Positions 21,267-31,000 of a stretch of 64,000 bases of DNA are shown in pieces; the first letter of the stretch is position 1; each line of letters opens with the position of its first letter. Origin of the DNA: Dendrobium chrysotoxum (taxonomy: Eukaryota > Streptophyta > Magnoliopsida > Asparagales > Orchidaceae); NCBI GenBank assembly GCA_019925795.1, contig CM034305.1, positions 55,540,573-55,604,572 of the forward strand. The letters run 5' to 3'. The notes under the pieces were generated by a model. That model did no database searches, was not told the origin of the DNA, and worked only from the letters and a program-made list of their open reading frames with translations. The position numbers and the translations under genes were made by a program.

Positions 21267-22752
21267 TTCTGATGACTGTTGATTTATGATTGTTATGATT
21301 GGTATTCTGATTTCGGTTAGTTAGTTTTTTGTATTCTGTTTTCTGATTTCTGTTAGTTAGTTTTTGTATTCTGATTTTTGATTTTTGTTAGTTAATTTTG
21401 GTTTGATTATTTGCTTTCAGTTGATTTTATTTCTTCTGCTGATTTCTGTGTTACCCTTTTTTGTTAGTTTGATTTGAGTATTTACTTTGCTATGATTTTC
21501 TACCTGTTTTTATTTATTTACGGGTTCATATCTTGCACTTACTATTTTATGCTTTTCAAGATCTGATCACCGCTCACTACTTCTGGTGATCTGAATTTTT
21601 GACTGGGAGTTTTTACCTTGTTTTGGTTTGGAAGCTGATAAGCAGTGATTGACTTCGCTGAATCTGTTAAAGAGAAGAAACATTGATAATTGTTTCTCTT
21701 CCTCTAACTCCTTTACTGATGTGTAGTTTCTTTTGAATAAAAATCCTTTTCAAAATTAAAATGTTAGTTTTTGAAATAGAGATTATTTTATATTCCTATA
21801 GTAATCTGCCTCATATCAATAGTGTTTTTCAAAGTCTTGAGTCATTAGTTTGATTTTCTAAACCAAGTGATTGCATTTATCATATGTTGTATGGATTTTG
21901 TTTTGTGAATCGTTCTTCCTTACTGCGGAGAGTCATCTCCTATGTCTGGAAGATAATCTCACAGCTGAGACTCTTTAATGATTATGAAAAGGAGAAAGCT
22001 TATAAAAGATGCGCAGTGCGCCAGATAATTTGAAAAAGAGGCATAAAATGAGCCCAAAACTGAAAAAATGCGAAATTGCCAAATTGGATACACAAAGTGT
22101 ATCAAAAATCAAAAGATGCGCAAAGCGCCAACCAATTTGAAAAAGAGGCACAAAATGAGCCCAACACAAGCTTTCTTTCCTTTCAGATTATTAAATGTCT
22201 TAGAAAAATCTGTGCGCCACTTAATATTTTCAAAAGCTTGAGTCTTGAAAATCCTGATTTCTGATTTTTTACTTTGTAACACTATTATATCAGATATTTT
22301 TCTGGAACGAGGCTTGAAAGGATTTCTTTTCAAATCTAATGTCTTTTATTCTGAATTGGATTTTTGTGTTGAAAGAGGTTTGCATCGATAAGGTGCCCGG
22401 GGTCGGAGTTAGGAAAGTTGATTATTTCCAACCTTTTTTTGGATTTCAGCACTGTCAATTGTCCTGTCATTGGTTTTTGAATCTAAAGTCAAGGAAAAAT
22501 TCTGATTTTTCTGTTTTGTAGTTTGTTCTATTTATGTTTTATTTTATGTTTTCTTATCGTGTTATGTTTTTCGCTCCTCCTTTTTGTGATGTCAAAAGGG
22601 GGAGTCAGTTGTAGTCGTGTCTGTTTCTATTTTCTGAGTCATATTTCCTGTATTGTTTTAGCTGTTAAATAAAAATTTAAAAAAATATTTGTTTGTTTGA
22701 TCTCCTAGTTTACTTTTACTGTCAGACTACTTTACAAATGTTTGCCATCATC
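21267..22752 (+). other. Copia-2 untranslated region between pol and PPT
   Basis: About 1.5 kb, T-rich at first (repeated TTAGTTAGTTTT and TGATTTCTG words at 21300-21440), with no envelope-like frame. It contains the short-palindrome row at 22008-22162. Confidence 0.7.
22008..22162 (+). repeat. Row of six short palindromes
   Basis: gatgcgcaGTGcgcc, ggcatAAAatgagcc, aatgcgAAAttgcc, gatacacAAAgtgtatc, gatgcgcAAAgcgcc and ggcacAAAatgagcc, with A/G-rich spacers. Same order as in Copia-1 (4088-4245), with arms largely kept. Confidence 0.8.
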
Positions 22753-22764
22753 AAAAAGGGGGAG
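22753..22764 (+). other. Copia-2 polypurine tract
   Basis: AAAAAGGGGGAG directly before the 3' LTR. Confidence 0.92.
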
Positions 22765-22766
22765 AT

Positions 22767-24445
22767 TATTGAAAATCTGATTTTGATGATGACAAACATG
22801 TTTCCAGTGTGTTTTGCTTGGCTAATCTGTTTCAGGCACAAAAGACCGCGAGCCACTCAAGCCAACTCAAGATCGGGTCCAAGTGTGTCAAATGTATGAT
22901 TTTTTTTTTATTGAGTCAATTGTAATGTAACTGATTCCCTAGCTAAGTAACCTTGCACACACACACTCAGGGAGAGAGATTGAGTGAATTAGAGTTTCTG
23001 TTAAAAATTTGTTCAGATCGTCCTGGACGATTCCAGTTAAAATAGAAACCCTAATTAGGGCGACTAAGCTAAGAGGGTCTGATTGAGCCGATCGTCCTGG
23101 ACGATCTATGGATCGTACGGGATGATATTCCCAAATCAGAAATTCTCAGCCGCCAGATTAAGTTAGGCAAGTTTTATTTTAAGTATTTTGGTCTGATCGT
23201 CCCGGACGATACGTGTATCGTCCTGGACGATTCACTGCAATCATGCCTAAATTAGTCTGGTAATTAAGGAAAGCAATTAATGTTTAATTGATACGATCAC
23301 ATCGTCCTGGACGATCGTAGGATCGTCCCGGACGATCGTGATCGTCTTGTGCATTTCAGCTGTATGTCCAGAACTATGTACAGGACGATTTGGGGGCCTT
23401 TTTGAACTAATCGTACCGGACGATTACCCTATCGTCCGGGACGATCAAGTCATTTTTTGGTCGTCCAGTACAGATTTCTCTAGACGACCCGAACTGTCTT
23501 CTGGACGATTTCCTTCAATTTGAACTAATCGTCCCGGACGATCGCAGGATCGTACGGGACGATATGAACAACTTTTTCTACTGATCGTCCAGAAGAGCTA
23601 GATCGTCCAGGCTGAAACAGCTGAATTTGAACTGATCGTACAGGACGATCTACCGATCGTCCTGGACGATCTTGGCCGACAAGTTGAGATTTAGGGCAAA
23701 TTTTAAGCCCTCCTTTAAAAAGAACTTTTTCCAATTTTTGGAAAAATCTTTTGCTGCCTTCCTTCCCTGAGAAATCCTAGAGAGAGAGAGAGTTGGGAGA
23801 GAGAGAAGAGATCTTGTGAGGGGGAGTTAGTGAGGGATTCACTAAGGTTGCTCCAAGCACGGATCAGAGTCGTCTTCTCCGCTCGTCGTCTGTCGTCTAG
23901 TCGGTGTTCTTCGTGGGAGGATCGTTCGCAAGAAGATCCGGGTTCTCTGCCCGCTTCAGGAGGAAGCGAAAGGAGTTCGTGGGTTCTCTGCCCGCTTCAG
24001 GTGGAAGCAAAAGGAGTTCGAAGGTTCTCTGCCTGCTTCAAGAGGAAGCGAAAGGAGGTCAGGTTCTCTGCCTCACCGTGTGGTGAAAAGGAGGTGTTTT
24101 GTACAGGCTTCTCCGCCTTGCTGTGGGAGCAAAAGGAGAGTCACTTTCGTTTAGTGCAATACCCGGAGGGGAGGCTCCAGGGAGTGGACGTAGGTCAAGT
24201 TGACCGAACCACTATAAAATCTGGTTTGCTTTTCTGATTCAGTTTTGCATTTTACTTTTCAATATAAACTGCTTGGGTGAATATCGTTGGTTGATCTTTT
24301 CGTTATTATTTACTTGTTTCCGCTGCTAAGTATCGAAAAGATTTTTGTAGTTATCGTGAAATTTTTAAATAACCAATTCACCCCCCCCCTCTTGGTTAGC
24401 CTCGGGACTAGTTCACTAGGGCTTAACATCCCTTTCGAACTTTCA
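22767..24445 (+). repeat. Copia-2 3' LTR
   Basis: Starts TATTGAAAATC, where the canonical TG has become TA, and ends GAACTTTCA before the ATATC duplication. Contains the U3 palindrome array (23017-23670), a TATA-like site (23713-23722) and the leader repeats. Confidence 0.95.
23017..23670. repeat. U3 palindrome array, Copia-2 3' LTR
   Basis: Same series as 14868-15562, but the first three close-packed palindromes of the 5' LTR are represented by one copy. The array is 41 bp shorter. Confidence 0.9.
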
Positions 24446-24450
24446 ATATC
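24446..24450. repeat. Copia-2 target-site duplication, right copy
   Basis: ATATC, identical to 14612-14616. Sequence of the hAT-like element resumes after it. Confidence 0.9.
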
Positions 24451-24880
24451 CAAAAATAGGAAATGGTTTAAATGAAAGGTAAAGGAGTGAATTAAATATA
24501 TATTTTTACTACTATTAATAATAATATAATTATTAGCATTTATTAAAAAATTAATAATTAAATTAGTTAAATTAATTTAAGAATATTTATTTTTAAAACT
24601 GTTAAATTATTTCAAGCTAATTCAAGCCGAACATGAGCCTTAATAAAGCTCTAATCGAGCTTCTTAATGTGCTTATTTATGAGATTTAAACGATATTATT
24701 CATGAACATAAATGATATGAATGATAAGCTGTTCAAGCTCGTTTATTTAGCTATCAAATATTTATCAAAGTGTTCAAGCTTGTTCATTTAGCTTATCAAT
24801 CAAACATGAACGAGCTCTTATCGAGCCGAGCTACAAGTAGTTTAATGAACGCTTGGTTCATTTACAGCCCTAATTGGGCC

Positions 24881-26539
24881 AGAATTGATATATTCTGGAA
24901 TTTACTTATTTCAGTGTTCGTTACACCCATTAATAGAAACCCCCTTGTGGATCTATGCTTTAAACTCAAGTAGCTCAAATCCTCTTTAAATAAAAAAATG
25001 GGCTAATTCAAATGCTATTGGTTCTAGTTTCTCTAATATTCAACATAAACAAAGTGAATATTTGGATAAGTTGGGTGCTGATCCTCTCGATGTTGTTTTG
25101 AATGTTGATCTTAAACAATTAAATCTTCAAATTTATGATTTCTCCTCTACTTGGACATTTGGATTATTCAAAGGGCTACAACTAAATTGCTATATCATCG
25201 TGAAGATGATATCAACTTTATGTATTGTAGAATTCATATGAGGAAAAACTCTAAGAATTCTTCTATTGCTTTGGCTATGGCTAATTCTTCCTCTAATCAT
25301 GATGAAGCTATCAACTCTACGATTCGGCACTTTACCTCACCTAATGCGGTAACATCCCTCTTAGAGATGTTCTTCCAGATCATCTTGGTGCCTCGCTCAC
25401 CCTTCCTATTTCTGACTCTAAGATCAAGCAGGCTATTTTCGTTGGCCCCTCCTTATCTGCCCTGGGTTTGAAGAGTTTTATTTTGACTTTTATAAGTCTA
25501 CTTGGTTGTTAGTGGGCCCTGTTATATACAAAGCTATTAAATCATTTTTTTGATAAAGGCTACTTTCCTAGAGGTGCAAAAGCCATTGTTTTAGCTTTTA
25601 TTCCCAAAATTAATCATGTATGATCCATTTTTGATTTCAGGCCCATCTTTTTTTTTAAATTCAATTTACAAAATTATTGTTAAAGTACTGGCTGCTAGGC
25701 TTAAACCCATCATGCTAATCATTATTAGAGATAATTAGTTTGGTTTCATTAAAAAAGGGCTATCTATTGATTATGTTATATTTGCCAACGAGCTTCTTAG
25801 CTTCTCTAGAAAATAGGCTTCCTTCAAGCTAATGTGTGCTAAGTTTTATATCAAAAAAACTTTTGATACCGTTTCAAGGAAATTTTTGCTTGCTAGATTG
25901 GTCTAGAAAGGTTTCTCTAATATCTTCATTCAATGGATTAAAGCCAGTATCACTGATGTATGGTTTTCTATATGTATTGATTGTTCTCTTAAAGATTTCT
26001 TCCCCTCATCTGCTGGTCTTAGGCAAGGTTTCCCTTTGAGTCCTTACCTGTTTTGCATTGTGATGGATGCTTTCTCCTATCTCATTGACAATCCTACTAA
26101 TGATGATTCTTTTGTAGCCTTAGATTTTGATGGCTACAAGCTGTCACACTTGATGTATGTAGCTGATCTTCTTATTTTTGGCAAGGCCTCGATCCAAAAC
26201 TACACTAAACAGAACCAGATTCTTGCTATTTTTGCTAACTCCTCTAGCTTGAAGGTTAACTTTGAGAAGAGCTCTCTCATTCTCCATCCCAATTGTCCTA
26301 ATCCCTATAGAATTAGCTCTTCTCTTAATATAACAACCCCATCCTCACATATAACCTATCTTGGCATCCCAATTTTCCCTATGAAATCAAAACTGGCTAA
26401 TTTCTCCCCTCTTGTGGAAATTATTACTAATAAGCTTTCTAGTTTGAAAGCTAAAGCTCTCTCTTTTACAGGTAGGCTTCAGTTCTTAAATTTACAATTG
26501 GCAACCACAGGAGTTTGTGGCGAGCCTTATATGAGCTGA
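24881..26539 (+). pseudogene. LINE ORF2, linker and reverse transcriptase
   Basis: Resumes LINE coding after the hAT-like insertion (WARIDIFWNLL; LCFKLKQLKSSL). RT blocks then follow in several frames: AFIPKINH and the DFRPI motif near 25590-25660, a GFI-type block near 25740, GLRQGFPLSPYLF spanning about 26017-26053 (the 'RQGDPLSPYLF' motif with Asp changed), and YVADLLIFGKA near 26156, the altered YxDD region. Stops and shifts are frequent. The C-terminal zinc-ribbon is absent and the element tail follows directly. Confidence 0.82.
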
Positions 26540-26751
26540 AAAGATAATCTTCTGACTATATCTAAGTCTGGGCTTATTTTTGCGTTCTGTTTTTTGGCCT
26601 CACTTTGTTTTGTTGCCTTTGGCTCTTATGTTAGATTCTCTTCTACCTTTTTATAGAAGAATTTTGTGGCTCTTTTTGAGTTACTTGTATTTTCTCTTTT
26701 GAGCTAACTAAGTTTCTTATCGTTAAATGAAAGGGCATGGCCCAAATTATT

Positions 26752-26765
26752 CCAAAAAAAAAAAA
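26752..26765 (+). other. LINE poly(A) tail
   Basis: An A-run just before the right TSD (26769-26781, AAGCAAATATGAT), with GAG between. It marks the 3' end of the LINE cDNA. Confidence 0.85.
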
Positions 26766-26781
26766 GAGAAGCAAATATGAT

Positions 26782-27650
26782 GTTGTGCATGTACTCTCCT
26801 TCAAGCTATGGAAGAGTGCATCTTTAATCACATATTGATCAAAATGCAAAGTATTATGACTTTCCACTTCTTACTTAATGTAGAAAATTAAGATAATGTG
26901 GGCTTTTTGAGGGGAATTGGAAGCTACAAATTATATTATAAACTTCCTTCTAATCTTTTTTTTAATGAAGATAATATCGAGATCACTTCCAAGTAGAAAT
27001 CTTAAATATCACGGATAGCACAATATCTTATGACCTATAAAATCATATGAAATTTCATAACTATCTTGAATCCTATTATAAAATTTATAAATAAATTTAC
27101 AAAATTTATATCATATTATCCATAAAAATTTATATTCTTAGATAAATTTCAATTTTAAGAGTTCGATATATAAATTTTCAATATATATGTAAATTCCTCT
27201 AAATTACAATGTTAGAGCTTTTTAACTAAAGATAAAAAATTAGATTGTATTAATTCATATATGATCAAATCGTATTTTTTAGTTCTTTATATTTTTTGTA
27301 TAAAACAACAATAGAAATTATCAAATTATGCTCATTAAATTTTGAAATATATGAGCATTTTTGAATTTTTTTGGGCTGATTGTGTTGATGTATAGCTCTT
27401 ATGTGTAAAATAGGTTTTTATGAACAATTGTGGGGATTATAGTCATTTTTAATTTAAAATTAGGTAATAATTCTTCCAAAAAAAATTCTCAACATAAAAA
27501 TATTTTGTAATGTCAATAAAATTGTAGCCAAATAGCTATATGTAAAAATAATTATAAAATTATTGTGAAAAAAAAATATTTGGAATATGTTGTAGATATT
27601 ATATATTTTAAATAATTATCATATATTAATAAATTTAATTATAAAAAATT
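26782..27650. other. AT-rich upstream region of SF3B1
   Basis: About 0.87 kb of strongly AT-rich sequence between the LINE and the SF3B1 leader. It must contain the promoter, but I cannot place a single convincing TATA box among the many A/T runs. No transposon ends were seen. Confidence 0.45.
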
Positions 27651-27689
27651 ATTTCTCATTTCCAAAAATGCAGGATAAAACTGGAAAAT

Positions 27690-27880
27690 ATGGTCGGTTC
27701 AGCGAAAATGGGTGAAGGGACATGGACGGCGGAGATTAACCAATCAAGTCCTACGCCCAGCCCGAAAGGGACGGTTATCTCGGCCAACTGCGCTATTAGT
27801 AGAATTCCTATGGCTGAAAGCCGCACACCGAAGCCCACTGTTAAAGGCGTCTGCATCCGCCCAAAACCCTAAGTTTCGAG
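27690..27880 (+). other. SF3B1 5' leader exon, with possible uORF
   Basis: Composition changes sharply to mixed base use at about 27690. The segment ends at GTTTCGAG|GTAAGT, a strong splice donor. An ATG at 27690 opens a 60-codon frame closing at 27870-27872, eight bases before the donor, which would be an upstream ORF if transcription starts before it. The RNA start is not visible in the sequence. Confidence 0.6.
27864..27872 (+). promoter_or_regulatory. Telo-box AAACCCTAA in SF3B1 leader
   Basis: AAACCCTAA occurs here and again in the leader intron at 27898-27906. Telo-boxes are known in leaders and promoters of plant genes for RNA processing and translation; the role here is inferred. Confidence 0.5.
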
Positions 27881-28036
27881 GTAAGTCCAGCACCACGAAA
27901 CCCTAATTATCATCTTAATCTTTCTTTACCTTCTGATTTCTAGTGGTCCGATCTCTCCGTTTCCTTCTAGATTTCGAGCTCGAGCTATCGTTTCTGTTCT
28001 TTCTTCCTCTTTCTCGCGATCCTTTAGGTTTTGCAG
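27881..28036 (+). other. SF3B1 5'-UTR intron
   Basis: Donor GAG|GTAAGTCC at 27881. The T-rich run TTTCTGTTCTTTCTTCC and acceptor TTTTGCAG|AAG end at 28036, three bases before the ATG. 156 bp, a typical plant leader intron. Confidence 0.8.
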
Positions 28037-28039
28037 AAG

Positions 28040-31000
28040 ATGGAAATAGATAGACATAACATCGACAACGAGATTAAGAAGGCGCAGGAGGAGCGGCGGA
28101 ATATGGAGAACTTGGCACCTCTAGCCTCCGTGACCTTCGACTCCGATCTCTACGAGGAAAATCGCTTCGAGGGCTATGCCCGATCCATTCCTGTGAATGA
28201 GGACGAGGACGAAGCGGACGGGGATGCTTCGCTTATTGGCCGCCGCCGCATGCCATCCTATACGGCTCCCAAGTCGCTGATAGATGTCCCTCGGGCGGAT
28301 GGTGAGGACGACTCCGGTTTCAAGAAGCCCTCGCGAATCATTGACCGTGAGGATGAGTATCGCCGCCGACGACTCGATCGTATCATATCCCCTGCACGTA
28401 ACGACCCTTTTGCCTCAGGCGAGGCCACCCCTGACCCATCGGTAAGGACTTATGCTGACGTCATGAGAGAACAAGCCCTCCAACGCCAGAAGGAAGAGTT
28501 GCTCAAAGCTGCTGCGAAGAAACATGAGGAGGAGAAAAACAACAAGGCTGCCGTCGCTGAGGCTCCTCCTGCTGCTGCTGCTGCTGCTGCCCAAAAGAGG
28601 AGGAACAGGTGGGATCAGTCGCAGGATTCTGACGGCGCTTCTGCTGTGAAGAAGTTAAAATCAAGCTCTGATTGGGATGCACCAGATTCAACTCCTGGGA
28701 TTGGGAGGTGGGATGCTACTCCAACTCCTGGAAGAGTTGGAGATGCAACCCCTTCAATTTCTCGCCGGAACCGGTGGGATGAGACTCCGACTCCTGGGCG
28801 GCTTGCAGATTCTGATGCCACTCCAGCTGCTGCCACCCCTGGTGCAACTCCAGCTGGGATGACTTGGGATGCTACGCCAAAGCTTGGTGGGCTAGCTACC
28901 CCTACTCCCAAACGGCAAAGATCAAGATGGGATGAGACTCCAGCTACCATGGGAAGCGCCACCCCGCTGCCAGGTGCTGCCACTCCAGCTGCAGCCTTCA
29001 CTCCTGGAGTCACTCCCATTGGCGGGGTTGATTTGGCAACTCCAACTCCTGGAGCTATCAATCTTCGGGGTCCAATGACACCAGAACAGTATAATTTGCT
29101 GAGGTGGGAGAGGGATATTGAAGAGAGGAACAGACCTTTGACTGATGAAGAGCTTGATGCTATGTTTCCTCAGGAGGGTTACAAGATCCTTGAACCCCCA
29201 GCTTCTTATGTCCCCATCAGGACCCCAGCAAGGAAGCTTCTTGCTACTCCAACTCCTATTGGCACACCACTTTATGCTATCCCTGAAGAGAATCGGGGGC
29301 AGCAGTTTGATGTTCCCAAGGAGGCACCTGGTGGATTGCCGTTCATGAAGCCAGAGGATTATCAGTACTTTGGTGCTCTTTTGAATGAGGAGGAAGAGGA
29401 GGAACTTTCACCTGAGGAGCAGAAGGAGAGGAAGATTATGAAGCTTTTGCTAAAGGTGAAGAATGGTACTCCTCCCCAAAGGAAAACTGCATTGAGGCAA
29501 CTTACTGATAAGGCTAGGGAATTTGGAGCAGGTCCTCTCTTCAACAAAATCCTGCCTTTGCTCATGCAACCTACTCTTGAAGACCAAGAGAGACATCTCT
29601 TGGTGAAGGTTATTGACAGGGTGTTGTATAAGTTGGATGAGTTGGTTCGCCCCTTTGTGCACAAGATTCTTGTGGTTATAGAGCCTTTACTGATTGATGA
29701 GGACTATTATGCTCGTGTTGAAGGAAGAGAGATCATTTCTAATCTAAGCAAAGCTGCTGGCTTGGCTACAATGATTGCAGCAATGAGGCCTGATATTGAT
29801 AACATTGATGAATATGTGAGGAATACAACTGCAAGGGCTTTCAGTGTGGTGGCTTCTGCATTGGGAATTCCTGCTCTGTTGCCTTTTTTGAAGGCTGTCT
29901 GTCAAAGTAAAAAATCATGGCAAGCACGACACACTGGCATTAAAATTGTGCAACAGATTGCAATTCTCATGGGATGTGCTGTTCTTCCACACTTAAGGTC
30001 TTTGGTTGAAATCATTGAACATGGGCTGAGTGATGAGAATCAGAAGGTCAGAACAATTACTGCCCTGTCTCTTGCAGCATTGGCAGAAGCGGCTGCTCCT
30101 TATGGTATAGAGAGTTTTGATTCAGTTCTAAAGCCACTTTGGAAGGGCATTCGTTCACACCGTGGGAAGGTTCTAGCTGCCTTTTTGAAGGCAATTGGCT
30201 TCATTATTCCCCTTATGGATGCTCTATATGCAAGTTACTACACAAAGGAAGTGATGGTCATTCTTATTCGTGAGTTCCAATCTCCTGATGAAGAAATGAA
30301 GAAGATTGTGCTCAAAGTTGTCAAGCAGTGTGTGAGTACTGAAGGTGTTGAAGCTGATTACATACGAAATGATATTCTTCCAGAGTTCTTCAGAAATTTC
30401 TGGGTAAGGAGGATGGCCTTGGATCGAAGAAACTACAAACAGCTTGTGGATACTACAGTCGAAATTGCAAATAAGGTTGGCGTGGCAGATATTGTTGGAA
30501 GGGTAGTGGAAGACCTTAAAGATGAGAGTGAGCCCTACCGGAGAATGGTTATGGAGACCATTGAGAAAGTGGTATCCAATTTGGGGGCTTCTGATATTGA
30601 TGCCCGCTTGGAGGAGCTGCTCATCGACGGGATTCTTTATGCATTCCAAGAGCAGACCAGTGATGATGCAAATGTCATGCTCAATGGATTTGGTGCAGTG
30701 GTGAATGCTCTTGGTCAGAGAGTGAAGCCTTACCTTCCTCAGATATGTGGAACAATTAAATGGCGATTGAACAACAAAAGTGCGAAAGTAAGGCAGCAAG
30801 CAGCTGACCTAATATCACGGATTGCAGTTGTCATGAAACAGTGTCATGAAGAGCAGTTGATGGGTCATTTAGGTGTTGTTCTATATGAGTATCTTGGAGA
30901 AGAGTACCCTGAGGTTTTAGGCTCTATTTTGGGAGCACTAAAGGCAATAGTCAATGTTATAGGTATGACGAAGATGACCCCTCCTATCAAAGACTTGCTT

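Larger units (their letters stand above)
14617..24445 (+). mobile_element. Copia-2, complete Ty1/Copia LTR retrotransposon
   Basis: 9829 bp on the plus strand, in the hAT-like element. LTRs are 1720 bp (14617-16336) and 1679 bp (22767-24445). Most of the length difference is a block of about 41 bp with extra palindrome copies in the 5' LTR. PBS, intact gag, interrupted pol, untranslated 3' region and PPT are in standard order. Same family as Copia-1 by gag, pol, LTR ends and all small repeats. The last 245 bases of the two LTRs show three substitutions and one C-run length change, so this insertion is young compared with Copia-1. Confidence 0.95.
12866..24872. mobile_element. Non-autonomous hAT-like element containing Copia-2
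   Basis: Terminal inverted repeats start TAAGGCTATAAACGAACC at the left and TAGGGCTGTAAATGAACC on the opposite strand at the right. Both match the ends of the intact copy at 49828-50533. Subterminal sequence is rich in GAGCTCG/AAGCTTG words as in that copy. Without Copia-2 and the probable solo LTR its own length is about 880 bp. No transposase is present. It interrupts LINE ORF2, and the LINE continues at 24881. Confidence 0.8.
752..26768 (+). mobile_element. L1-type LINE, split by nested insertions
   Basis: Pieces 752-1642, 11493-12865 and 24881-26768 together make a plant L1 of about 4.15 kb. In order they encode an ORF1 with DUF4283-like and CCHC zinc-knuckle segments, an ORF2 endonuclease and an ORF2 reverse transcriptase, and they end in a poly(A) run at about 26752-26765. 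The reading resumes across both interrupted junctions: the endonuclease end before 12866 and the linker after 24881 match one LINE protein. Length is below a full plant L1, and the C-terminal zinc-ribbon part of ORF2 appears deleted. Many stops and frameshifts make it long dead. The 13-bp TSD at the ends confirms the limits. Confidence 0.9.

Noticed and set aside
21267..22752. Envelope-like ORF downstream of pol, as in SIRE elements
   Set aside because: No frame of useful length or with signal/transmembrane pattern in either Copia copy.
28031..28039. Three extra codons (TTG CAG AAG) upstream of the SF3B1 ATG
   Set aside because: TTG start is not expected, and the first six bases belong to the leader intron acceptor; the ATG at 28040 is preferred.
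28615..29061. Long minus-strand frame (148 codons) inside SF3B1
   Set aside because: Antisense shadow of the repetitive TP/RWD-coding region; the plus strand is clearly the coding one.
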